A stretch of 64,000 bases of DNA, from positions 262,662 to 326,661 of the forward strand of contig NW_019775991.1 of the NCBI RefSeq assembly GCF_001039355.2. Direction: 5' to 3'. The notes below the pieces were generated by a model. That model was not told the DNA's origin. It worked only from the letters and a program-made list of their open reading frames with translations, and made no database searches. Position numbers and translations under genes: made by a program. How positions within the stretch are numbered: the stretch's first letter is position 1; every line of letters begins with the position of its first letter. Below, piece by piece: positions 9,311-20,089 of this stretch. This DNA is from Lingula anatina (Eukaryota; Brachiopoda; Lingulata; Lingulida; Lingulidae).

Positions 9311-10370
9311 GAATCAGCCTGATAGCTAGTGATATTGTATTGTAGTCTACACAGTAGTAGTGTTATTATTTTGTAGTCTGGTTTATTATTTTGTAGTTGT
9401 TATATTTTAGTCAAGTGTTATCAAATTGCAGTCTGTTGTTATATATTGTATTATAGTCTAGTGTTAGTATATTGTAGTCTAGTGNTAACACAGGGCCGGT
9501 GTAACGTGACAGAGAGCCCCCCAAGAGAGAGAGCCCGCTTCCCATTCATTTGTACAGGTGAGCCTCGCCCTAGATTTTGACCCACAAAGGTCAGACTAAC
9601 CCTAACCATTATAACTGTATGGAGGGCGGACCTTCTGTTACACGGATCCTCAGTGACGGTACACCGGATCCAGGATTATTTGAAGGGGGGGGGTCCGTGG
9701 ATGCAAAGCTGCCCCCCCCCCCGTGAAGGGCCCCGAAAAAATTTGGTATTTTAGAGGTCGAATGGTGCCATTTGGTACGGTTTAGAACTATGATTCAGCT
9801 AGTCAAACTTCTAATTTCAAGAGGAGACCATTGGTGCGATTATTTTTCAGAAATCGAAGGGGGGGGGGGCAGGACCCCCCCTGACACCCCCTCTAAATCC
9901 GCCACTGAAACAAATAGCATGAAAATGTTTTTACCTTACAGAACTAATGAATATTCATAAAATACAAGTCAAGTTCGAAAATCAGCCTGATCGCACCATT
10001 TTCTAAATGTTATGCTGTTTATTCGCTTTTTTCGGCATATCTAATCCAATTTTATACAAATAAAATGAAAACCATTTTACCTTTCGTCTACAGAACTGAT
10101 AAATGTTTGTGAAATACAGGTCGAGTTCGAGAATCAGCCTGATAGCTAGTGATATTGTATTGTAGTCTACACAGTAGTAGTGTTATTATTTTGTAGTCTG
10201 GTTTATTATTTTGTAGTTGTTATATTTAAGTCAAGTGTTATCAAATTGCAGTTTGTTGTTATATATTGTATTATAGTCTAGTGTTAGTATATTGTAGTCT
10301 AGTGTTATATATTGTATTATAGTCTAGTGATAGGATATTGTAGTCTTGTGTTATAATGGTAGATGATCAG
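9310..10370. repeat. 'tagtctagtg' minisatellite and second duplicate copy
   Basis: A degenerate minisatellite based on 'ttatatattgtattatagtctagtg' fills about 9320-9484 and again 10140-10345. The segment 9486-10310 is the second copy of the duplication described for 8657-9484. Confidence 0.75.
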
Positions 10371-10429
10371 TTGTAAATTAAAGCTCATGTAATTGGAAGT
10401 GGGGCAACTTTTTAGACCAAAAGTATAAA

Positions 10430-11140
10430 GCAATGACAAGCTTTCATACGAAATTCAAACAACACAATAAATATATAGTAACCAACACATAATGATTGCA
10501 TCTTACCAACAAACAGGTGGTCATTGTAATTATGAAATCCGTGCTTGGAATCGGGTTTCAATGCCGCTCCTCCCCGTCATTGGTTGCCATTCAAGGTTAA
10601 AACATATTAGAAAACTATTTAGTCTAAGAGTTTTTGCCAGTTCACTAACCAGACGCACGATTGGAATGCATAATCTGTACTGTTTGTCGTTCACGCTTGA
10701 CAAACTACGGCATATACAAGCTTTTCAAAATCAAATAAAGAAACAATTAAGCCAATCAACAGACATCATCTAACTGTATTTATTTACATGCAGTTCCAGC
10801 GGAGAGTTGGCGTGTTGCTGATCAGATAACTCTTATAAGACAAGACCGAACCTGCCACGTGCCATTTGACGATCTCCACACTAACAGAAACTATTTAGTT
10901 TCTTTGGGAAAACCTCTTTTACATGTTGGAATGTTCTTTTTCTGATTTCTAATTGCAACAGGTAATATCTTCCGCCGTGAATCCATTTTGATTGAAAACA
11001 TTATGCTAACGACAATTACACAGTGACTTTATTTTTGAAGTAGGACAGTGCCGGATTTTTTTTTTTTTTTTTTTTTTTTGGGGGGGGGGGTGTCAGGGGG
11101 GTCCTCATAAAAAAAATCACACTAATGGTCCAGTCTGAAA
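10430..11140. repeat. Long direct repeat, copy 2
   Basis: Diverged copy of 7070-7740, colinear over about 700 bp and ending in the same T-run/G-run and family D end. The 3.3-kb interval between the copies contains the family F and D elements. Confidence 0.75.
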
Positions 11141-12199
11141 ATTAGAATTTAGATAAGCTGAATCATACATGGAGAATCATACAATCAAACTGTACCTAAA
11201 GGCTGGATCACACTGCGCTGGCAACCTTTTTGCAACTACAATATTTGGCGGTCGCTTTCGATCACTCTGCAAGCTAATTAAGAAGCTATGGCCAATTTTT
11301 GTTCAGCAAACAGTCGCAAACCGGTTGTCACAGGGTTGCAGTATGGTATGGTATCTGCAACCTCTAATAGACCATCTTCAAGTTAAAGGTTACCAGTCGC
11401 ACACCATTTGCCAAACGATAATCAACCTGTCTGCAACCACTTGGTGATTGAAAACCGGTTGCAGGACTGTAGCAATCGCTTGTCAACTGGTAGCAGCAAG
11501 GTTGCACAGAATATATATGTTGCCAACTTGTGACAGTAGCTGCTTTCTCATAAATTCCCCTCTCAATAGACAAAAATGCCAACAAATGCAATTTAAGTTT
11601 TCTTTTTCTAAAATATTATAATGTATTATCTTGATATTTAGAAGGCATACATGACAAATTATGAATAAAGTCTTTGTCCAAGCAGACCACCATCCTACGC
11701 CTATTTTATTGCGGTCGCTTGCAACCTTCCTGCGACATATTTTCGAGTGCCTGCGATCGGTTAAAAACCTGTTAGCGACCAAGAGACTAAAGAGCGTCAA
11801 TCGACCATGCAGTTACAACTGCAACCTTCTACCGACCTTCTGACAACCAAGTAGAGACCGATAGGCAACCTTTAGGATACCGATATTTTCCATCTTTAGA
11901 CGCACTGGTTGTCGGTGCACAAAAAAATGACTTTCCTGTGTCAACGATCACAGGCGACCTGTTAGCAACCTTATGCGAACGCTTTAAAAGAGCTGGCAAC
12001 CTCCTTGCGACTGAGGTTGCAAAAAGGTTGCCAAAAGGTTGCAAGTGCAGTGTGACCCAGGCTTAAGGGCACCGTTCGCCCTCTAAATTACCAAACGTTT
12101 TCGGGACCCTTCAGCGGGCCCCGAGCACCACGCCAAGCAGGGGGTTGAGGCTCAGCTTTGAACCTCCCCCCTTTCAAATAATCCTGGATCCGCCCCTAG
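11051..12199 (+). mobile_element. Family D element interrupted by a nested transposon
   Basis: The left part (11051-11199) and right part (12064-12199, ending 'aataatcctggatccgcc') together match the reverse complement of the uninterrupted copies at 8837-9087 and 9666-9907. The junction falls in the block that reads 'ccgtaccaaatggcacc' in those copies. Confidence 0.8.
11200..12063. mobile_element. 864-bp non-autonomous DNA transposon (AGGCTGG..CACTGC ends, TAA target)
   Basis: The ends AGGCTGGATCACACTGC and, inverted, AGCCTGGGTCACACTGC match at 15 of 17 positions and are flanked by TAA on both sides, the 3-bp target duplication of PIF/Harbinger-like elements. The interior is dense in 'gcaacc' / 'ggttgc' and 'ggtcgc' motifs on both strands, so it has extensive self-complementarity. 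No transposase. It sits inside a family D element, so it is the younger insertion. Superfamily assignment is inferred from target length only. Confidence 0.8.
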
Positions 12200-13800
12200 G
12201 ATGAACAATGGATGGATGTAGGATGAACAATGTTTTTGTTTACAGAGGAAGAGTAGGAGTCCATGATACTATAATTTTGGTGAAAGCTGATGTCTAGGTT
12301 ACATATATCCATCTGCCATTTCAAGTGTGCACTTTATATAAAATATATAAAAAAACCATTCTATATGAATAAATAAGCGTTATGAGGGCATGCTTTTAAC
12401 GACGATAAAATTGTTAAATGGGCCACATAATCTCTTCAGCGGGGTTTCAAATTGGGAATTATACTGGAGATGTACACATGTAGTTGTACGTTTCATGTGC
12501 AAATGAAGTTTGAGGACAGGAGAGGTGATTGACCAATACACAGGACAGATACGGTACCTTTAAAGATACTCAAGTATTTAGGAAAAGCTTTATACACTTG
12601 TTTCATTCCACACCAAGAGAAGGAGGACACGGTATAAGACAAAAGGCGAAGTTGAGTTCAGGCAAGGCGACCTTTGAAATGCTCTTGCACTAGTGCCTGT
12701 GGTCCACGTGTGCTGCATCCGGCTTGAGGACCACACAGATCTACGTCTAGGTCGCTTGAAGAACGATGAAGAACGACAGGGCTACACAAAGCTATAATTA
12801 TGCAAAATAAGAAACAAGGGAATAAATGACAAATGATGTAGATGAATAAAATAATAAGTTACCTAGTTTGCATAATGTTTCTTGCACACCTCTTTGTGCC
12901 CAGCTCCAGTTAAATCTAGCCTTCTGCATGTTGCTTTTCGTTCGTTTGAGGAGTCCTTTTAGGTAATGCAGGTCAATAAAATAATTCCAATTATTGTGAA
13001 TTTTTTTAAAATTAATTCGTCAACTTTTTCTTGCAAATTGATAACAATTAGCCCGATCTTACGAGAACCCCAGACCTACGCCAGCACGTACGTCAAAGAG
13101 AACCTTGGCAGGAGCGCCCAATCGTCGATGTTATACTGGTACTTTGCGTGTTTGAGATACAGCCTCTCATTCAACACTGCAGCCTTCCGTGCACACTGAA
13201 CAGAGGAAATTCTGATTGGAGCGTATTCACTGAAACACAGGGCTATTGTCTTACGTGCCAACCCCTTGCTCGGATCGAACCCGGACATCTCCGGTACAGG
13301 TGGGTTATTATACTGTGATTCATGTAGCTGTATCCTTGGGGTAAGTCTTGCTGCTTGGCGTTTACAATCTGAGACAGCTGACAGGTCATTATGAGAAAAC
13401 TGCCTTTAGGGAAAAAATCATTTTGCATTATGTGTCCTCTATAAATGTCATCAGTAAAGGGTTCCTGATCGTTGGTTGTTGTTGTTGACTTCCTACTTGT
13501 CCATTAGGACAAGAAGGACAATATTCCCTGCACAAATTGAGAAAGAAAAGAAATTGTTTTTTGAGGGGGTGAGGTGGTATAAATGCCCCCTTGATACCCG
13601 CCAGATATGGTGTGTCTGGTTAGACTGTTTATAAGGTTTGCAGAAGGTGAAGGACACTGGTAATATCCAAATGTCACCACAGAGTGACCGCAACTGGTGT
13701 CTTTATTTGCTGTCCAGGAATTTGAACCGTGCAACGTATTGGGTTTGCATTGGCCGCGTAATTTGCAGGTTGAGGTTAGAAAAATAACTGTTCAAAGAAA
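12200..13800. other. Spacer with no gene recognised
   Basis: Mixed AT-rich sequence with short unsupported open frames. A 'gggttcgatcc' B-box-like string (minus, about 13266-13276) lacks a surrounding tRNA cloverleaf. Confidence 0.4.
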
Positions 13801-13904
13801 GTTTCAGGAACGCTGCAGGAATTAACACCAGGGTTGCCAGGAGGAAACCACTTATCACCCTGATAAACAAACAAAAAAGGGTGACGCAAGAACCATTGCA
13901 TGGA

Positions 13905-14128
13905 CTGTAGACCAGGGCATTTTGTATTTTCTGATTAGACCATATTCACCAGTTGAAAACCTGTGGAATGAGATTGGAAATCAAGTGGTAATGGATCGCC
14001 CCTTTACCAGGAACGCTCTAATCCAAAATGCGATTAGAGCCCGGGCCAACCTAGTCCGCAGATCTATGTTCAAAAGGAGGGTGGCCTTAGTGAGATCACG
14101 TGGCTATCATACAAAATATTTTAACTGA
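13905..14128 (+). pseudogene. Possible Tc1/mariner-type transposase C-terminal remnant
   Basis: The frame has RPYSPVENLWNEIGNQV, which resembles the segment around the last acidic residue of Tc1/mariner (DDE_3) transposases, where a YSP..NP-IEN-W pattern is usual; here the SPVEN string looks shortened. A basic C-terminus (RRSMFKRRVALVRSRGYHTKYF) follows. Only about 70 residues are readable, with no upstream catalytic domain in frame. It is a decayed fragment if the assignment is right. Confidence 0.4.
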
Positions 14129-14306
14129 CATAATAACATGGGTTCTGCAAAGAAAAAGCATTGTTCTGTTAACCTGTAGTAAAGACAAAAACTTGACAAA
14201 ACCAGTTTTAAATAAAATATTAATTGAAAAACCTAGCAAAACCACTCGTTGTTCACCTTCAAGCAAACTGGTGCAATACGTTTGTAGTTGTATTCCTGTG
14301 ACATAG

Positions 14307-15370
14307 CGACCATATTAGATTTTCTGAAAATACCCAAGGTTCATGTCAGTTGCTTCCCACAAACATATTTATGGGAAACAAGGATATGGAAAACACTTAG
14401 AAACAGACATTATTTGATAGTGGACAATGCATCTTTCGAATTGGCATTAATTGCAATCTAGTGCATACTACTAATGTGCATTACTATTGATGCGGTCCTA
14501 TTGGATTTTTTCAACACGTTTTCTCCCTGCCGGATATGTATTATATAGGTCATAATATATATTATATGTCATAGAAAACACCGAGAAAAAAGTTTATTTA
14601 ATTTGATAAAAATCAATATAAGTACGTACACATCTTCACAAAATTCCATAAATTGGCAGCCTTAGTGGATTTTTTTGACCAAACTGGAAATTTTCATAGG
14701 GCTTTGACTCTCATTTGGTTTGGAATATAATAATGTTAACCACAAGCAATATATTTAAAATATGCATTCATCCGCTGTCTCAAGATTATGCGCCTGATTT
14801 TGCATTAATTATATGAAAACTCACTATGGGCTGTACGGCCCCGCATGTTAACTTTCGATATTATTTATGGCAATGATTTTAAAGTGCAAACTTTTAATCA
14901 TTACTTCAAGACTTTTAAGCTTAAGAATTTGATCTCCATTAAGCTATCCATCATCTGCGATGAAGAAAGGGGTGCAGTCAAATCACACGTCCCCAGAAGC
15001 CTTACTCTGAATCGTGCTACTTCGATAGGGTGGATTTTAATTAGGGCAAGAGTGGAACAGACCTGCCCTGAGTGTCAGGGCACTATATAGCTAGCTTGCT
15101 CACTATTCATATCTTTTCATAGGGTAGCTTTACAGTATTGCTGATATGGGTTATATATGAAATCAAGATCGAGCTGGCAATACTGAAATCTAGAATCAAG
15201 GGTAAACAGATCACCCCCTCCCATTCTATCTTAGCAGATCTCGAAATTTCCATCAAGCTCTCTGAAGTTACAAATCGTCTCTTTGGCCTTTGCGTGATCA
15301 TTTTGAGAATTGTTGGACGCAGCTGCAGTCATTTCCTATTTTTATTAGGCAATAAGGTTGGGGAAGAGTC
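14307..15370. other. Intergenic, upstream of the plus-strand galactosyltransferase
   Basis: AT-rich with no recognised repeat family. May hold the promoter and 5' exon(s) of the next gene, but I could not identify a TATA box or 5' exon. Confidence 0.4.
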
Positions 15371-15376
15371 TTTTCA

Positions 15377-16802
15377 ATGGACGGCGGAGAGGGACGGACT
15401 GGGAGGGCAGGGAAAGGCAGCGGAAACAAACAGCCACGCTGTGTCAAATGTAGAGACCCAGTGTTCCAAATTACACGCAAACCAAAGGGATTCATGTTTT
15501 TTATCGTAGTGGCCTCATCTCTGGTCCTCCTGGCGATGAACATAAACGTAAACATGGACAAACTGCTTTATAAAAAGATTGCTATATTGGAGAACTGCTC
15601 AGATGTTATATATGGCCTAGGTGAGAGGATTTACTATGTATTTGTTTTCTATAATTCTTATGTTTATCTTTCCAAAAGATTAATCATATTATATTCCAAG
15701 AGACTACCCTGCATTTTTCAACTGCCAACCACTTTTACATATGCAGATTTTTAAATTATTGACTTTTTTAAATTAACATGATTCTGTTTTTCAGAAAAGT
15801 CACATATTTTATGCATATTCAGTAAGCACTCATGTCAAATAATTGCCGCCAAACCCCACCAAATGCTACCATAGTGTTTCAAATATCATGAAGTAAAGTA
15901 ATAGATTTCGTTACATTATTTTCTTCAACAATATATTTTAGCAAGGAGGAGGATGATAAATTTGATTCCGCCAACATGGGCAGAACTCGAGGCCAATTTC
16001 TCAAAGACTGGTATCCAACTTGGAGGCCGATGGAAACCAAAAAACTGCACTTCTCGAATCCACGTAGCCATCATTATTCCCTTCCGTGACCGTGACTCAC
16101 ACCTCAGAGTCTTCCTGAACAACATGCATCCATTTTTCCAAAAGCAAGAACTGGACTACCGAATATATATAGTTGAACAGGTAGGCCTGGTAGTGAAGAG
16201 TGAAATTTTTGATTTTTCGATTTTCACAAAACTGATATTGTCACCCTAGGGCTGTCTAAGGGCTCATTCCCGATGAAAATATTGTTTTGCGTAGATCGAT
16301 CCAACTCCTTGGGGACTCTGGCTGAATGCAATCAGATTAACATACCAGAAAAGTTGGTGATTATTCAAGTACGTTGGGAACAAGAGGAGGCGTGTTAATC
16401 TGCTAATCTGACTGCATTCAGCGAGAGTCCCCGCGGTGTTGGATCGTAGTTTTATTGGGCATGTGCCCTAATTGTGATTGTCTGATTTGGTTCTATAAAC
16501 TTTACAACTCAATTAAATAAATATAGCTTTTCATTTTACTTTTGTCTTTATTTGTAGAAAGCTGGTACTATATTCAATCGTGGTTTGCTACTAAACATCG
16601 GGTTTGTTGAGTCAGCTAAAATAGACGGAGACGCGTACGACTGTTTTGCCCTTCATGACGTCGACTTGATAGCAGAGAACGAATGGAACATCTATAACTG
16701 CTCAGAAAAAGTGAAGCACATGGCTGCGAATATCAGCAAATTCAAATCCGGGTAAATGTGTGCCAGTTCCTGTTCATGTTGCTGTGGGTGCCTGCGTGCG
16801 CG

Positions 16803-16886
<84 letters not shown>

Positions 16887-17157
16887 GGAGAGGGTGAGAG
16901 ACAGAGAGGGAGAGAGAAAAGAATTGAGGAGAAGACTTTCACTGGTATGACGCAATAAAAACAAATTATTTCTTTTTTGTACATAGGCCTACAGTTACTT
17001 AATTCAGAAATGAGTGTCAATGATATTGCAGGCTAGCTTACGAGAAATACAGCGGAGGAGTGGCTATGTTCACTAAATGGCAATACACTTCTGTGAATGG
17101 TTATCCGAACACGTACTTTGGGTGGGGAGGCGAGGACGACGACCTGTATGAGAGGTA

Positions 17158-17214
<57 letters not shown>

Positions 17215-18107
17215 CAAGGATACGAATAAATTAGACTTATCTCTCCATTTTATTAAAAAATGCCCTACGGCCGTTTCGGCCCTGAGGCCTCGTCAGGGGC
17301 GAAAAAAAAATACGCACCAAAGACCAACTAAACATATGTGGAAATATGCCCTTCCATCAAATATAAAATCAAACTTTTAATATAAATTAATGAATAAACG
17401 CGTGAATTTTTTTTTTTTGCAGACAAAACGAAGTGATTATTGTTGTGTCATACTGGTGTTTTGACTTTATTCTCCGATATGTACCAAGCTTTATTCTTTG
17501 TTTTTACTTCAGTATTTGTACATGTGTCGTCATAAAATAGAGCGACGTCAACTTTTAGGTGGATTCAACTGACCCAGCTTCTCTCTGCGCTTGTTGGTGA
17601 CGTCATTGTTATAAAGTATATGTTTCACGCGTTTATTCATTAATTTATATTAAAAGTTTGATTTTATATTTGATGGAAGGACATATTTCCACACATGTTT
17701 AGTTGGTCTATGGTGCGTATATTTTTTTATAACGGATACTTGACATATTCGGCTTATTTTCTGACCTGTTCCACCTGGCCAATGCAAATGTCCATCTCAA
17801 TGAATTCAGAATAGGCGCCACAACATTCTAGGAAGGAGGTCAAAATATGACACCTAAAATAAAGTAAACTTTCCAGAAATCCACCGGAATTCATCAAGCT
17901 TGGCATTTATACTTTGTATTATTATTAACAGGATCACCAATAATAACAATGCTGGATTTAGCCGAGTTCCCCTGGATATTGGGCGATATACAATGATTAA
18001 ACATGAACGGGATAGTGGGAATCCAGTGAATCCGGGAAGGTAAGGTCACGTGTTTAATATGACTGCGCATGCGTACTACATATGTCTGTGTGTATGTGTG
18101 TGTGTAT

Positions 18108-18162
<55 letters not shown>

Positions 18163-19968
18163 CAGTTAGTATTGTTAACTTATATATTTTTTTAATCAAT
18201 ATTGAGACAGGTTACTCTATAGGGTTAATATACTGAATAATCTCGAAATTGCCTTCATTCCTTAACACATTTAGTTAGACTAAGAAACTTCTTGGATTGA
18301 TTTAAATTACATGTATATTCGACTTTGTCATATTTACTCTCATTCAGACTTGTAGAACATATACGAAGAACTGACGTCTCGGTAGTTTTCAAAAAATCTT
18401 GATCCTCCAAATACTTACATTCTCAGATGCCAACAACAAAAACATAATCCTAATTAAACATGATCATAAACTTTTGAGTCAGACCTAGGAAGGGTGCAGG
18501 GTGCAGGGAAGCAGGATGCTACGTGGCCCGAGGAGTCCTTCCCCAGACATATTTTTCTTTGCGCACGTGGTTGCAGACAAAACGAAGTGATTATTGTTGT
18601 GTCATACTGGCGAAATGGACAAGGCTGGTTAGAGTGCTATGATACAATTAAACCAGTACCTCTCAAAAGAAAATACCTCTTATGGGAATCCATAGAAACA
18701 CGATCAAACATTGAGGACACCCTGTCTTTTGATCCCATTTCAAAACATTAATTTTTTAATCCCCCCTCCGGCCCAAAAACATCTTTGTGATAACAGAATA
18801 GTATTTATATTTCTTTTGTAGAATGTATTTAATTGATTTTTTTCTAAGGGTGAGGCAACTTCAGTCAAGTTATAAAAGACGGAAGGTGGATGGGCTCAGT
18901 GGGTTAAACGGGACTTACACGGTATTGAAGATTGACGAGTTTCTACTGTATACAAGAATATACGTGGATGTTGATCCGATTGCCGTTCTCTCGGCCATAC
19001 CGGTATGCTTTCACATAAAAAATACTTTAAATATCTTAAATAACTATAGTGTGTCAGACCCCGTTCCCATACCTAGATCGACCTAGCTAAATTGTCTCAG
19101 AGGGGATTCTCGCTGAATTGCATTCAGCTTAGGCGGCTCTGATGTCTCGCACGTCTACTAAAGCTGTTAGGGGGTAATAAACTATCGTTTAGCAGCTTGA
19201 GTAGACGTGCCAGATATCTAAGCCTCTTAAGCTGAATGCAATTTTCCGAGAATCCCCTCGGAGATGGGTTGATCCTGTTGGATCGATCTAGTTATGGGAA
19301 CGGGGTCTTAGTTTCATCATACATGTTTGTCTCGCAGAAGGGATAGCTCCTGTGTGGTTACCATATCCTCCTGGTTGTATGAGTGCACAGTATATAAACC
19401 AGGTTGCGAGTTAACGTCCGTGCTTTTTCCAATTCAGGTGAATCTTTATGGTGAATGGGAACTAAAACAAATGAGAAAATGGGTCAACAAGACGGTGAGA
19501 ACTTTCCTTCCATTTAAAACTAGCAAAATTGACTCAAAATTGCTAACGCGTGTGATTTAATAAAGTTCCTTCATGATAAAACTTCAGAGCTTTAAAGACT
19601 ATTGCTGACTGTTATACCGGCCCTCTATAGCACGGCTTGCTTATACTCATTCGGAACTCACGCGAGATAAAGATTGCCATCGCTAATGGCAAGGTACTGA
19701 GCAGTGAGACCAGAATTGCAAACGGTAACATGAACTGTTATGTATTGAAGTATCTGCAAGCATATTCGAAATGTGCTCTTTGAGACGAATACAAACATGT
19801 ATGCACAACAATTTTACGTGTGTTTCCCTTAATACTTCATGTGCTTCAATTAATACTTCTGGAGCGTGTGAGACCCTGCATGCTCGTGACACGTGTTCCC
19901 TTTGAGGCCATATTGTGTTGCCCAAAAGGATTTGAACAAACTTGTCTTCTCAATTTCAGAAATCTTAG
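15377..19968 (+). CDS. B4GALT-like: Beta-1,4-galactosyltransferase family protein (eight exons)
   Basis: Spliced model: 15377-15620, 15942-16180, 16558-16751, 17032-17154, 17932-18039, 18849-19002, 19438-19494, 19960-19968 (375 aa). All junctions are GT..AG and in phase. Exon 1 gives a basic tail and the membrane anchor GFMFFIVVASSLVLLAMNI, so the protein is a type II Golgi protein. Exon 2 has GGRWKPKNC and the sugar-nucleotide loop IPFRDR. Exon 3 has FNRGLLLNIGF and the metal-binding DVD in LHDVDLIAENEWN. Exon 4 has YFGWGGEDDDLYER, the acceptor and catalytic loop. Exon 5 has IGRYTMIKHERD, with a metal-ligand-type histidine. Exon 6 has GLNGTYTVLK. This is the CAZy GT7 pattern, transfer of Gal (or GalNAc) from UDP-sugar to GlcNAc ends. 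The usual family C-terminus is in exon 6; exons 7-8 add an unusual tail and are the least certain. No key residue is missing. Confidence 0.88.
16257..16470. mobile_element. MITE family C, intronic
   Basis: Starts 'taagggctcattcccgatga' and ends with the inverse ('gggcatgtgcccta'). Subterminal 'ggggactctggctgaatgca' and 'tgcattcagcgagagtcccc' are inverted. Relatives at 32508-32636 (right half), 48586-48855 and 63926-64000. Confidence 0.8.
16806..16910. repeat. Compound (GT)n(GA)n microsatellite
   Basis: A GT run changes directly into a GA run. A second compound (GT)n(GA)n lies in another intron of the same gene at about 18085-18159. Open frames through it are artefacts. Confidence 0.95.
17161..17212. 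repeat. (TA)n microsatellite next to a splice donor
   Basis: About 26 TA units starting a few bases after the exon 4 donor at 17155 of the galactosyltransferase. Confidence 0.95.
17262..17300 (-). ncRNA. Hammerhead ribozyme motif (minimal type I)
   Basis: Read on the minus strand, the 39 nt contain in order: stem I 5' arm GCCC, core CUGACGA (consensus CUGANGA), a 4-bp stem II GGCC/GGCC with a UCAG loop and the required G-C closing pair, core GAA, a very short palindromic stem III ACGGCCGU with the required A15.1-U16.1 pair, H17 = A, and stem I 3' arm GGGC. Cleavage is predicted after that A, between plus-strand 17266 and 17265. Minimal stem III with palindromic loop is typical of hammerheads in Penelope-like retroelements and animal retrozymes, which work as dimers. 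Activity is not shown, but every invariant core position is met. Confidence 0.8.
17310..17720. mobile_element. Foldback element with 97-bp arms, intronic
   Basis: Arm 17310-17406 ('atacgcaccaaagaccaact' onward) is repeated inverted at 17624-17720 with only a few mismatches, around a spacer of about 217 bp. The hammerhead motif begins just outside the left arm. It lies between exons 4 and 5 of the galactosyltransferase. No coding capacity. The terminal sequence is not one I can assign. Confidence 0.85.
18570..18611 (+). repeat. 40-bp exact repeat of the foldback interior
   Basis: The string beginning 'ttgcagacaaaacgaagtga' occurs identically at about 17418-17457 inside the foldback spacer and here, 1.15 kb away in another intron. 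It starts with an acceptor-like 'ttgcag' and an open frame (NEVIIVVSYW) follows. Confidence 0.8.
19056..19308. mobile_element. MITE family B, complete copy
   Basis: The 253-bp palindrome begins AGACCCCGTTCCCAT and ends ATGGGAACGGGGTCT, with inverted 'ctgaattgcattcagcttag' type subterminal sequence. It lies in the penultimate or last large intron of the galactosyltransferase. A diverged copy is at 46094-46324. Families B and C share the 'gatcgatc' and 'ctgaatgca' motifs and are probably related. Confidence 0.85.
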
Positions 19969-20089
19969 CCTAACTAAACCCACTAAACCGAAAATGGTTA
20001 AAGCTACGCTGAAAGAAAAAGTCCTGCATAGGACAACAACCGAGGACGTCCGAGTGCTGGCTGAGCCGACATTTTATTAATATATTTGC

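Larger units (their letters stand above)
8657..9484. repeat. Direct duplication, copy 1 (ends at N)
   Basis: About 828 bp starting 'taacacagggccggtg' is nearly identical to 9486-10310. The copy ends at 'gtagtctagtg', immediately before the N at 9485. The boundary and identity point to an assembly overlap or an unmerged haplotype. Confidence 0.85.

Noticed and set aside
13255-13300. tRNA-like B-box (minus, gggttcgatcc)
   Set aside because: No A-box or cloverleaf at the right distance, and the T-stem does not pair.
13705-13760. Second B-box-like string (minus, cacggttcaaattcc)
   Set aside because: No acceptor stem or anticodon arm could be folded around it.
16692-17020. Overlapping frames rich in LSLSLS / HTHTHT / RERE
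   Set aside because: Translations of the (GT)n(GA)n microsatellite.
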